Both the position numbers and the translations under genes were made by a program. From positions 1 through 16,219 of the forward strand of contig JAHIRX010000038.1 of assembly GCA_018818485.1 (NCBI GenBank): a stretch of DNA of 16,219 nt, given 5' to 3'. The DNA comes from Patescibacteria group bacterium. Its GTDB lineage: Bacteria > Patescibacteriota > WWE3 > UBA101185 > UBA10185. Shown here one piece after another: positions 1-6,288 of the stretch. The notes under the pieces are model-generated. The model had not been told where the DNA came from and did not search any database. It saw only the letters and a program-made list of their open reading frames with translations. Position 1 is the stretch's first letter. Each line of letters starts with the position of its first letter.

Positions 1-1148
1 AATTCATTTTGAGAAGAAAAAGCGTAACCCCCACTATCATTTACTCCTTGATTGATAAGAGAATTAACAAATCCCCCCAATGGTGCTTTATCTGATATCT
101 CTACACCAACACTGCTTGAATACAAATCTCCATCTACTACTGTTTTCCACGATTCTGTAGGTATTGGAGCTATTCCTATATCTACACTTTTTACAGAACC
201 GTTAGTTAGACCTGTAAATACAGCTTTATACACAAGTGGGGTAGAACATAGCTGTTGATAGACCTCTTCACCTGAAGTTTTTGAAACTATAATATGTACT
301 GTAGAATTTACTATTGGAATAGTTGTGAAGCTAGCTATGCCGTTTGCTCCTGTTGTACCTGTATAAAGAAGTGCTCTTGGGGAACCTGCACTATCTGAAT
401 ACACCTTTACTGTAGCTTGGTTCTCCAAAGGTTGTGTTGTCCAACCACTATTACATGAAGGGTAGTTATCCACGTTTCTAACATATACTTTAAGACTATA
501 TGTACAAGCTTGAGTATTACATGCTTGAGTAGATGGGCCTACACAATTTGCTCCTCCATTTGCAGGGGAAGGGCACGAACAAGTTCTAGTTTGAGTTCCC
601 CCACCACAAGTTGCAGAACAAGCACCCCAAGCACACCAACCACCATTCACTGGAGAGGGTGGGGGTGGGCTTGGGTCACATAAGTAACACACTCCCACAC
701 AAAATACTGTAGTGGTTTCATCGCAAATTGTACCCACGTATGTAGTATCGCTAGGACAATACTCTTCATATGTACTTGTAGTGCATGTTGTAGAGGTATT
801 CCACTCACAACACCAACCATACTTTCTGCAACAGTATGTGTACGGGCCATATGGACCTATAGCTGTGCAATTCAAGGTGCAGTAAGAGCAAGTTTTCTTA
901 CAGGTAGTTTTCGTAGTTATGCATTTTTTGCACCTATAATCCCAATCTGAACATGCTGTACCACACTCCCATGAAGGGCAGCCCTGACCTTTACAACAAA
1001 CGTTGCTAGCACATTTCCAATATGTGGACGTGGAATAAGCAGGACCACCACAGTTGCACGCGGGCAGTGCATTCACTTTAAAAGAAAGCAATAAGGATGT
1101 AAGAATATACAGAAAAAGATATCTAAAATGTTTTTCTATTCGATCCAT
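1..1148 (-). CDS. Secreted cysteine-rich protein with a thrombospondin type 1 repeat (3' end outside window)
   Basis: An open frame of 382 codons begins at ATG 1148 and reaches the window edge without a stop. Residues 1-28 look like a signal peptide: a charged start, a hydrophobic core at 11-23 and a possible cleavage site after V-N-A. Residues 31-157 hold about 24 cysteines, many as C-x-C or CC pairs, suggesting a disulfide-bonded domain I cannot name. A proline-rich linker (159-166) leads to a thrombospondin type 1 repeat at about 169-215, with W171, W174, the C-S-x-x-C-G-x-G pattern and the trailing cysteines 202, 210 and 215. Residues 217-330 look beta-rich, like an Ig-like or carboxypeptidase-regulatory fold. 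From 334 on, the S-W-K-T-V-V-D-G-D-L-Y motif resembles modules of large CPR surface proteins (recalled, not searched). ATG follows the upstream stop by 2 bases and lacks a well-spaced ribosome site, suggesting translational coupling. It probably acts outside the cell, perhaps in adhesion. The reading frame is firm; the function is inference. Confidence 0.85.
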   Translation of the reverse strand, partial: MDRIEKHFRYLFLYILTSLLLSFKVNALPACNCGGPAYSTSTYWKCASNVCCKGQGCPSWECGTACSDWDYRCKKCITTKTTCKKTCSYCTLNCTAIGPYGPYTYCCRKYGWCCEWNTSTTCTTSTYEEYCPSDTTYVGTICDETTTVFCVGVCYLCDPSPPPPSPVNGGWCAWGACSATCGGGTQTRTCSCPSPANGGANCVGPSTQACNTQACTYSLKVYVRNVDNYPSCNSGWTTQPLENQATVKVYSDSAGSPRALLYTGTTGANGIASFTTIPIVNSTVHIIVSKTSGEEVYQQLCSTPLVYKAVFTGLTNGSVKSVDIGIAPIPTESWKTVVDGDLYSSSVGVEISDKAPLGGFVNSLINQGVNDSGGYAFSSQNE

Positions 1149-1150
1149 AG

Positions 1151-1861
1151 TCAGTTCGTATCCCCTGTAATAACTATACAATAATCGGAAATTGCTTTAC
1201 ACAAGTCATCCCCACATTCAGAATAAATAAAATCACCTATAGATATTTCCTGCATAACAGCCTCGGAAATCTTTATAAAATCCAGGTTCTCATTATTAAG
1301 AAAAACTGTCCTCCCACCTCTACACGTAAAATCCAATTCCATTTCGGAACCAAAAGCTGCACCTACACTAGAAACAACAATACTCCTCGTCTGGAAATCC
1401 TTATTCCTAATATTGCCTATTACGTGTGTTTTACTGATTTCGGACAAAATATTTCCAGATAGACGAAACGATGTAATTTCCAGGGTCAGACAAAGCAGTT
1501 CCCGATCCAGGATACTTTCAACATATTCTTTAACCTTTTCTTCCTCAAGTATTTTAGGGTCCCCATTTTTACACCTACTCCTAAAGGAATCTAAAACGCT
1601 TCCTAGATTGTCTGCTTTTTCCAAAGTGGCCCAATCAACAAAGTTATCTATAGATTCGTCCTCAAAATCTTTCTCAGGTACCGGAATGGAAAAACCACCT
1701 ATCTCCATAGTAGGTGTAATGTCTTCTTTTTGAGTACGAAATTTGACTTTTTCCTCCAGTAAAACGAAAAAAGGGTTCGAATAAAGGGAGTAGAGAGGCG
1801 GGAGAGGAAAAAACCAAAGCGGGATCAGGATCAGCAAAACGACTAGTACAAAAGATTTCAT
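1151..1861 (-). CDS. Membrane-anchored protein of unknown function
   Basis: I do not recognise this 236-residue protein. It starts M-K-S-F-V with a hydrophobic stretch over residues 3-18 and then L-P-P, which fits a signal anchor or uncleaved signal peptide; the remainder is acidic and soluble-looking and probably lies outside the membrane. It contains few cysteines, among them a C-G-D-D-L-C pair near the end. The frame also allows a GTG start at 1933, adding 24 hydrophilic residues. I prefer ATG 1861: an AGAGAG sequence lies 10 bases before it, the protein then begins with its membrane segment, and a promoter-like pair (1911-1938) would sit across the GTG. Its TGA is 2 bases before the ATG of the cysteine-rich TSP1 protein, so the two are almost certainly one operon and may work together at the surface. 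Confidence 0.75.
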   Translation of the reverse strand: MKSFVLVVLLILIPLWFFPLPPLYSLYSNPFFVLLEEKVKFRTQKEDITPTMEIGGFSIPVPEKDFEDESIDNFVDWATLEKADNLGSVLDSFRSRCKNGDPKILEEEKVKEYVESILDRELLCLTLEITSFRLSGNILSEISKTHVIGNIRNKDFQTRSIVVSSVGAAFGSEMELDFTCRGGRTVFLNNENLDFIKISEAVMQEISIGDFIYSECGDDLCKAISDYCIVITGDTN

Positions 1862-1910
1862 GAGGTGTATTCTCTCTACAGAGCTATAATCTTTACTTTC
1901 TTTAGTTTTT

Positions 1911-1938
1911 ATTTTATCCAAAGCAAAATTCACAGCAA
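1911..1938 (-). promoter_or_regulatory. Possible promoter of the secreted-protein operon
   Basis: On the minus strand, TTGCTG (1933-1938) is followed after 16 bases by TAAAAT (1911-1916), a partial match to the -35/-10 consensus. The predicted RNA start near 1904 gives a leader of about 40 bases before ATG 1861. Assigned by eye only; AT-rich DNA yields chance matches. Confidence 0.3.
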
Positions 1939-1993
1939 TTAAATTCTACAACATATATAAAAGGGAAACTATAAATATAATTATCTTCTACAC

Positions 1994-2022
1994 TTGAGTA
2001 TAACAATTCAAAATGGTAATAT
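1994..2022 (+). promoter_or_regulatory. Probable promoter of the first lipoprotein gene
   Basis: TTGAGT (1994-1999) and TAATAT (2017-2022) are 17 bases apart, close to the sigma-70 consensus in sequence and spacing. The expected start near 2029 leaves about 29 bases before ATG, including the AAAGGAG ribosome site. A small palindrome, TATCC-CTATA-GGATA (2020-2034), covers the end of the -10 box and the expected start, and might be an operator. Confidence 0.5.
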
Positions 2023-2057
2023 CCCTATAGGATAAAACAAAGGAAAGGAGACAAATT

Positions 2058-2909
2058 ATGAGACGGACTTTGATTTTCCTAATCCCTATCGCGGTACTAA
2101 TATTGGCTGTATCTTGTTCCAAAAGTATTCCAAGCGCTACCGAGGCAGCACCAACAAACACACTTGTAGTTATCCAAACGGAAACTCCAAAGATAACCCC
2201 AACAAAAACCATTGAGAACCAACCTTTATCTACGAACCCAGTTGATCCAGAGAGCATAGAAGAATTCTGGTACACATCTCTCATAGAATACCCTGTTGTG
2301 CCATTTCAAGATATGTCTTCTGTAAAAAGTCAAAGTGAGGATTTACACTCTCTTGTAAACAGAATGTACAAGGAGCACGAATGGACAGATGAGGGTCTCA
2401 AAATCTATGCTAACAATGGAGATACTTTCAGAATTGGCAAAAGCGAGGCTACTGAGAACGAAACTTCTTTCAGTTTCTATAAAAATGAGGAAAAGACTGG
2501 AACCGTATATACTCCTCCTGGGGTGTTATTTTATATAACAACTGAGGGAGACAGCAGGTTGTTCTGGTGGTGCATATATGCTCCCGACTTGAACACCTGT
2601 GTATACATTGATACGAACTTTGAAAAGTACATAACATCAACCCCGTTGAACATCCTCAATATATACGTTGGTGATGAGTGGAAACCATATATAAACAAGT
2701 ATCTCAATAGATTTAGCTGTAGTCGGGAAGTTACACTATGGTTTGACGAACTATACAAAGAAGATACACGTAAACCCAAAGGTGATCAGAAAGTATATGA
2801 AAGAGTAAAAAGTTGTGCCTTCACTTATAGATACCCTGACAACGGACTGATCTACCAATGGGGACCACCACCACTACCATGCCCGAAGATTAGAGTCACT
2901 TACCCATAA
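2058..2909 (+). CDS. Predicted lipoprotein of unknown function (paralogue of 3134-3898)
   Basis: This 283-residue protein starts with M-R-R-T, a hydrophobic core (5-18) and the lipobox A-V-S-C with C20 as the lipidated residue, so it should be anchored to the outer face of the membrane. Residues 27-63 form a threonine/proline-rich stalk including K-I-T-P-T. The globular part (about 65-283) has cysteines 172, 181, 221, 253 and 275, which could form disulfides outside the cell. The end has the pattern S-C, then N-G-x-x-Y-x-W-G, then C-P-K, which recurs in the next gene; I read the two as diverged duplicates. The start is supported by AAAGGAG just upstream of ATG. It has its own promoter-like sequence and terminator and so seems to be a single-gene transcript. 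I cannot assign a domain family; ligand binding or envelope maintenance are only guesses. Confidence 0.8.
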   Translation: MRRTLIFLIPIAVLILAVSCSKSIPSATEAAPTNTLVVIQTETPKITPTKTIENQPLSTNPVDPESIEEFWYTSLIEYPVVPFQDMSSVKSQSEDLHSLVNRMYKEHEWTDEGLKIYANNGDTFRIGKSEATENETSFSFYKNEEKTGTVYTPPGVLFYITTEGDSRLFWWCIYAPDLNTCVYIDTNFEKYITSTPLNILNIYVGDEWKPYINKYLNRFSCSREVTLWFDELYKEDTRKPKGDQKVYERVKSCAFTYRYPDNGLIYQWGPPPLPCPKIRVTYP

Positions 2910-2932
2910 AGTAAAGCGAAAGTGGAGAGATT

Positions 2933-2971
2933 AAAAATCGGAATTGGCTAATACAAGCAATTCCGATTTTT
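2933..2971 (+). terminator. Rho-independent terminator after the first lipoprotein gene
   Basis: Perfect 14-base arms, AAAAATCGGAATTG (2933-2946) and CAATTCCGATTTTT (2958-2971), enclose an 11-base loop and end in a T run. It lies 24 bases after the stop of the 2058-2909 gene. Confidence 0.85.
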
Positions 2972-3070
2972 GCATTCTGTAACCTACTCCGAATAATCAA
3001 ACTGAATATCAAAAGTTCTTAAGCCTGTATAGTTTGGGTATTCTTGATGGTCTTTTTCAACTTTTCCAAT

Positions 3071-3099
3071 TTTACACATTAAGGTATAGTAAGTCTAAA
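3071..3099 (+). promoter_or_regulatory. Possible promoter of the second lipoprotein gene
   Basis: TTTACA (3071-3076) and TCTAAA (3094-3099) are separated by 17 bases. The -35 box matches five of six consensus bases and the -10 box four of six. The predicted start near 3106 leaves a leader of about 28 bases with a good ribosome site. An overlapping TATAGT (3085-3090) is an alternative -10. Confidence 0.35.
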
Positions 3100-3133
3100 C
3101 GCAACTTGAAAATATAAACAATAGAGGTGAAAA

Positions 3134-3898
3134 ATGAAAAGTATAAAAATTACGTTACTGTTAGTGTATCTAGCTTGTTTTATTTCGTTGGGAACTTCCT
3201 GTCAAGCAAAAGTTATAGAAACTCAAATTGTTACCAAAATCACTCCCACGGTAACAGATCAGAATACAAAAACAAAAGAGCTTAAACCAACTCTCACTCC
3301 CATTTCTACCCCTACTCTAACGCAACATAGAACCGCAGAAGACTTTGAAGGGTGTTTTACTTATGAATTTGATCCAGTAATTTATGACCCATTATATCAA
3401 TATAAATATGATGATTTTAACTGGGTTTTAAACAACTACGGAATAGAGACCATAATAAGTAAATCCAAAACAGCGAATGGAATAACATTATTTTCTATAA
3501 ACAAAACTAAAATAAGGGTAACGGAAGGAACTGTGTTACATTTACTATTCTATACAGAACAAACAGGAGAGTCGTTGGCAGCTCAACCACTATATTCACT
3601 AATATATTCACCAACTTCTAATGAGTTTGTGACAGTATCTAACCAGTTAGGACCAATGCCACCTTGGATCAGTATCCTGATATTTAAAGACCTCCTCATT
3701 GATGCCTCTCTTCCGCCTCAAGATAATTATTGTCTGGAACAAATAAAAGATGCATTCCAAAGACACCATATTTCATCAGAAAAAGAATGTGTAATTAATA
3801 AAATCCCAAACGGAGATGCTTATGGATGGGGAATAAACAAGAATGGTGACGCGGTATGCCCAAAGGTGGAAACAGAAATAGTCGAAAATATAGAATAA
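3134..3898 (+). CDS. Predicted lipoprotein of unknown function (paralogue of 2058-2909)
   Basis: The 254-residue product has a lysine-containing start, a hydrophobic core (6-20) and a lipobox L-G-T-S-C with C23 as the probable lipid site. Residues 27-66 are a Thr/Pro/Lys stalk, again containing K-I-T-P-T, which would hold the globular part (about 70-254) away from the membrane. Cysteines 200, 219 and 242, with the end pattern E-C, P-N-G-D-A-Y-G-W-G, then C-P-K, align with cysteines 221, 253 and 275 and the matching pattern of the preceding gene: the last two cysteines are 23 residues apart here and 22 there. Overall identity by eye is low, so duplication is old or selection strong. The start is supported by AGAGGTGA five bases before ATG. 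No known domain is recognised, and the function is unknown. Confidence 0.8.
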   Translation: MKSIKITLLLVYLACFISLGTSCQAKVIETQIVTKITPTVTDQNTKTKELKPTLTPISTPTLTQHRTAEDFEGCFTYEFDPVIYDPLYQYKYDDFNWVLNNYGIETIISKSKTANGITLFSINKTKIRVTEGTVLHLLFYTEQTGESLAAQPLYSLIYSPTSNEFVTVSNQLGPMPPWISILIFKDLLIDASLPPQDNYCLEQIKDAFQRHHISSEKECVINKIPNGDAYGWGINKNGDAVCPKVETEIVENIE

Positions 3899-3915
3899 AA
3901 AATAGTACTACTAAC

Positions 3916-3960
3916 AAAACCGAATTTAGATTAATAATCTACCTTCGGTTTTTTCTTTTT
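3916..3960. terminator. Terminator between convergent genes, probably bidirectional
   Basis: Arms AAAACCGAA (3916-3924) and TTCGGTTTT (3944-3952) enclose a second perfect palindrome, TAGATTA-A-TAATCTA (3927-3941). A long T tract (3949-3960) follows on the plus strand. On the minus strand the same hairpin ends in TTTTG, so it may also stop dnaJ transcripts, whose stop codon is at 3966. Confidence 0.8.
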
Positions 3961-3965
3961 TATAA

Positions 3966-4880
3966 TTATTTCTCAAACTTCTCAAGTAAATCTCGTTGCT
4001 TTTTTGAAAGACGTTGAGGGATTTTTACAAGAACTTGGACTATTAAATTACCTCTAACTGATCTATTTATAACAGGTAAGCCTTTGTTTCTTAATACAAA
4101 CTTAGCTCCATACTGCGTACCGGCTGGAACTTTAAGTTTAGCTTTACCAATACCAGATTTTTTATCCAAATCTACGAAAGGAACTTCTATATTTATACCC
4201 AACGCTGCCTCAACCATACTAACTTCTTTTACAACTACAATATTTGACCCCATTATCATAAACTCTTCAGGAACTCTAACTCTTACAGTAATGAATAAGT
4301 CCCCGCTTGGAGCACTATTAGGGCCAGGCATACCTTTTCCTGCAAACTTAATCTCTGTTCCATCTCTTACTCCTGCAGGTATTTTTACCTTTACCTTTCC
4401 ACTTTCAACATCTACCTCACGCTCTAAACCAAAAACAGCATCTTTGAACTCTATTCTCATTTGATAGTAAAGATTCTTACCTTTTCTTGGTCTTCTTGAA
4501 TTAAAACCTCTAAATCCAAAGAATTCTTCAAAAATATCAAAAGGGTCAAAGTTTCCATTTCCAAAATCAAAAGGAGTACCGCCTGAACTTGTATAAGTAT
4601 AAGTAAATGGGCCCCGCTGCCCACCTTGCTGACCTGAAAACCCTTGAGAAGTAAATCCAGAACCAAACTGATCATACATTTTTCTTTTCTGGGAATCACT
4701 TAATACTTGATAGGCTTCATTTATCTCTTTAAATCTCTTTTCAGCAGCTTCTTTATCCGATTCTTTAACCATGTCGGGATGGTGCTCTTTAGCAAGCTTT
4801 TTATATGCCCTCTTTATCTGATCTAAGGTTGAATCTTTTTTTACACCTAGTATTTGATAGTAGTCTTTTTGTGTTGGCAT
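3966..4880 (-). CDS. dnaJ: DnaJ-type Hsp40 co-chaperone without zinc finger (class B, CbpA-like)
   Basis: This 304-residue J-domain protein would stimulate the ATPase of DnaK and deliver unfolded clients to it. The J domain spans residues 5-70, with the catalytic H-P-D at 34-36. A Gly/Phe-rich linker follows (about 73-130, including repeated D-P-F-D-I-F-like segments). The two beta-rich substrate-binding domains run from about 135 to 295 (K-V-K-I-P-A-G-V-R-D-G and L-K-V-P-A-G-T are typical). The four C-x-x-C-x-G-x-G zinc repeats of classical DnaJ are absent; the protein has no cysteine. It therefore matches class B or CbpA in architecture, although annotators often call such proteins dnaJ. 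The start is confirmed by the standard M-x-x-x-K-D-Y-Y-x-I-L-G-V opening. There is no Shine-Dalgarno sequence, and a -10-like element lies 10 bases before ATG. dnaK and grpE are not in this window. Confidence 0.95.
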   Translation of the reverse strand: MPTQKDYYQILGVKKDSTLDQIKRAYKKLAKEHHPDMVKESDKEAAEKRFKEINEAYQVLSDSQKRKMYDQFGSGFTSQGFSGQQGGQRGPFTYTYTSSGGTPFDFGNGNFDPFDIFEEFFGFRGFNSRRPRKGKNLYYQMRIEFKDAVFGLEREVDVESGKVKVKIPAGVRDGTEIKFAGKGMPGPNSAPSGDLFITVRVRVPEEFMIMGSNIVVVKEVSMVEAALGINIEVPFVDLDKKSGIGKAKLKVPAGTQYGAKFVLRNKGLPVINRSVRGNLIVQVLVKIPQRLSKKQRDLLEKFEK

Positions 4881-4890
4881 AACAAGAAAT

Positions 4891-4900
4891 ATTTTATCAC
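4891..4900 (-). promoter_or_regulatory. Probable extended -10 promoter of dnaJ, near-leaderless
   Basis: On the minus strand GTGATAAAAT fits the extended -10 form TG-n-TAAAAT. It ends 10 bases before the dnaJ ATG, so the RNA would start only about 4 bases upstream of the codon, consistent with the missing ribosome site. The same ten bases precede gltX. No good -35 box is visible. Confidence 0.45.
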
Positions 4901-4909
4901 TACTTAGAC

Positions 4910-4940
4910 AAAAACGAAGAGCCCCACGATTAACGTGGGA
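4910..4940 (-). terminator. Probable terminator of the HU gene
   Basis: On the minus strand, TCCCACG and CGTGGGG flank the loop TTAAT (stem arms at 4923-4928 and 4934-4939 plus a wobble pair) and are followed at a short distance by TTTTT (4910-4914). It lies about 30 bases beyond the HU stop codon and just upstream of the dnaJ promoter element, separating the two transcripts. Confidence 0.65.
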
Positions 4941-4971
4941 GCCCTTAGCAGTACAACTAATAAAGAAAGGA

Positions 4972-5247
4972 CTAGTGTCTTACTGAGTCCTTAAGGCCTT
5001 TACCAGCTTTGAAAGCAGGAGTTTTACTTGCAGGAATGTGGAGAGGTTGCCCAGTTTGGGGATTTCTTCCCATTCTGGCTGCTCTTGATCTTACCTCGAA
5101 GGTACCAAAACCTGTCCATGTAACTTTTTCACCACGTGCTAGAGAACCCTGTACAGCGTCTGATACAGCATCAACTGCTTTTCCAGCATCAACTTTAGTC
5201 ATTCCAGCCATATCTGCGACTTTAGCTATTAAATCCATTTTTGTCAT
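4972..5247 (-). CDS. hup: HU-family nucleoid DNA-binding protein
   Basis: At 91 residues the product has the usual HU length. HU dimers bend and coat DNA without strong sequence specificity and help organise the nucleoid, replication and recombination. The N-terminal helices (1-40) are followed by the conserved G-F-G-T-F-E-V (47-53), the DNA-contacting beta arm with G-R-N-P-Q-T-G-Q (60-67) and P-A-S, and the closing P-A-F-K-A-G-K-x-L-K-D-x-V helix. The start ATG has a very strong ribosome site (GGAAGGGGGTG), in keeping with an abundant protein. It lies 43 bases after ymdB in the same direction and before a terminator, so it may be read both from its own promoter and from the rny operon. HU rather than IHF is chosen on overall resemblance; a single subunit gene is seen here. 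Confidence 0.95.
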   Translation of the reverse strand: MTKMDLIAKVADMAGMTKVDAGKAVDAVSDAVQGSLARGEKVTWTGFGTFEVRSRAARMGRNPQTGQPLHIPASKTPAFKAGKGLKDSVRH

Positions 5248-5290
5248 CTAAAACACCCCCTTCCAAATAAATACTGCCTAGGTAGGCTAA

Positions 5291-6070
5291 TTAAATTAAC
5301 TTATCAATTCTCTCAATAGAGTTTGCTTCTGTATCCAATAATACACTGCGAAATGCCTTTCTACCAGCACTTTCCCATTCGAAACGTTGATTCCTAGCGG
5401 TTAAAAACATTCTAATGGTAATTTCAGCTTTCACGCCTAGAGAGGAGTCCACAGCCCCACACATTCCAACGTCGGTTATGTACAACGTTCCTTTGGGTAA
5501 AACCATTTGATCACAAGTAGGAACGTGAGTATGTGTTCCCACGATGGCATCGACTTTTCCGTCTAGGTAAAAGCCTAAAGAGTACTTCTCACTTGTAGCT
5601 TCAGCATGAAAGTCTATCAAGATTACATCAGCACCCTCACTTTTTGCTTTATCTACAAGCTCTTCAGCTTTTTTAAAAGGATTATCTAGAAATGCGTTTT
5701 TGTTGTTAAAGGAAGTTTGGCCCATTAAGTTTATTAAAAAAACCTTACCCTTTGCTCCTAAATCAATAACATCATAACCTTTGCCTGGCGTATCTTCAGG
5801 GTAGTTGGCTGGACGTAAAACAGGCAGATTATCAATAAAATCTTCAGACCCCTTATGCCAAAAAACGTGTTCGCCACTAGTAAAATAGTCGATTCCTATA
5901 AGTCTCATCTCCTCAATTGATTCTTCTGTAACACCTCTGCCACCTGCTAAATTTTCAGCATTTGCAATGACAAGATCAGGTTTTTTCTCTTTTATAATTT
6001 CGGGTAATATTTGGGTAACAATTTGTCTTCCTGGCTTTGCAACTATCTCCCCAATAAATAATATCTTCAT
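5291..6070 (-). CDS. ymdB: YmdB-family metallophosphoesterase (predicted cyclic nucleotide phosphodiesterase)
   Basis: The 259-residue protein matches the YmdB/TIGR00282 family, dinuclear metal enzymes; Bacillus subtilis YmdB hydrolyses cyclic nucleotides and influences biofilm and motility. Family landmarks are M-K-I-L-F-I-G-E-I-V at the start, N-A-E-N (37-40), H-V-F-W (68-71), D-F-H-A-E-A-T-S-E-K (153-162) and V-G-T-H-T-H-V-P-T (177-185). Metal ligands E39, N40, H155, H180 and H182 are present. Two positions differ from what I recall: the usual first-motif aspartate is E8 (G-E-I-V rather than G-D-I-V), and the usual asparagine of G-N-H is E67 (G-E-H). Both codons are clear in the DNA. The enzyme may therefore have altered metal choice or activity. 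It is 3 bases after the small membrane-protein gene and follows rny, an association also known in Bacillus, suggesting a link to RNA decay or signalling. Confidence 0.92.
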   Translation of the reverse strand: MKILFIGEIVAKPGRQIVTQILPEIIKEKKPDLVIANAENLAGGRGVTEESIEEMRLIGIDYFTSGEHVFWHKGSEDFIDNLPVLRPANYPEDTPGKGYDVIDLGAKGKVFLINLMGQTSFNNKNAFLDNPFKKAEELVDKAKSEGADVILIDFHAEATSEKYSLGFYLDGKVDAIVGTHTHVPTCDQMVLPKGTLYITDVGMCGAVDSSLGVKAEITIRMFLTARNQRFEWESAGRKAFRSVLLDTEANSIERIDKLI

Positions 6071-6073
6071 ATG

Positions 6074-6271
6074 TTATTTTACTTTCTCAACCACAAGATT
6101 ATCTACTTTGTATCTTCCAAAAACCATAACGGGCTCTTTTGTTGACTTGTATAAAATAATTGCAGTAGCTACTACAACAAAAAAGAACAAGATCTTAAAT
6201 ACAAAGCCCATTAACCTACCGAGTATAAAAAGAACTATGGATAAAATTAGTGCATATACTAAATAATTCAT
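6074..6271 (-). CDS. Small membrane protein between rny and ymdB
   Basis: The 65-residue product has two hydrophobic segments, at about 3-20 and 24-42, split by a G-R-L-M-G turn, then a short basic/polar tail ending V-E-K-V-K. It thus looks like a helical hairpin with its last 20 residues outside the bilayer. I do not recognise a family. It starts 17 bases after the rny stop and ends 3 bases before the ymdB ATG, so all three are probably one transcript; that tight placement is the main reason to believe the gene is real. No Shine-Dalgarno sequence is visible, so translation may depend on coupling to rny. It could be a membrane partner of RNase Y or YmdB, but this is guesswork from position. 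Confidence 0.7.
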   Translation of the reverse strand: MNYLVYALILSIVLFILGRLMGFVFKILFFFVVVATAIILYKSTKEPVMVFGRYKVDNLVVEKVK

Positions 6272-6288
6272 ATTTTTTATGTCTAAGA

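Noticed and set aside
1..1148. Open plus-strand and other-frame ORFs (for example 52-258 plus, 647-850 minus) as separate genes
   Set aside because: They lie inside the long minus-strand frame, which has a signal peptide and a clear TSP1 repeat; the shorter frames show no start signals or recognisable protein features.
1862..1933. GTG start at 1933 adding 24 residues to the unknown membrane protein
   Set aside because: No ribosome site precedes it, the added residues are hydrophilic and would bury the signal anchor, and a promoter-like -35 box overlaps it. Not fully excluded.
4084..4464. Plus-strand ORF of 126 codons opposite dnaJ
   Set aside because: Entirely inside the dnaJ gene on the other strand, with low-complexity Thr/Ser/Pro content expected from reading a Lys/Gly/Val-rich gene backwards.
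5276..5287. GCCTA-GG-TAGGC inverted repeat upstream of the HU gene as operator or terminator
   Set aside because: Only 5-base arms with a 2-base centre, no T run and no recognised regulator site; too short to support.
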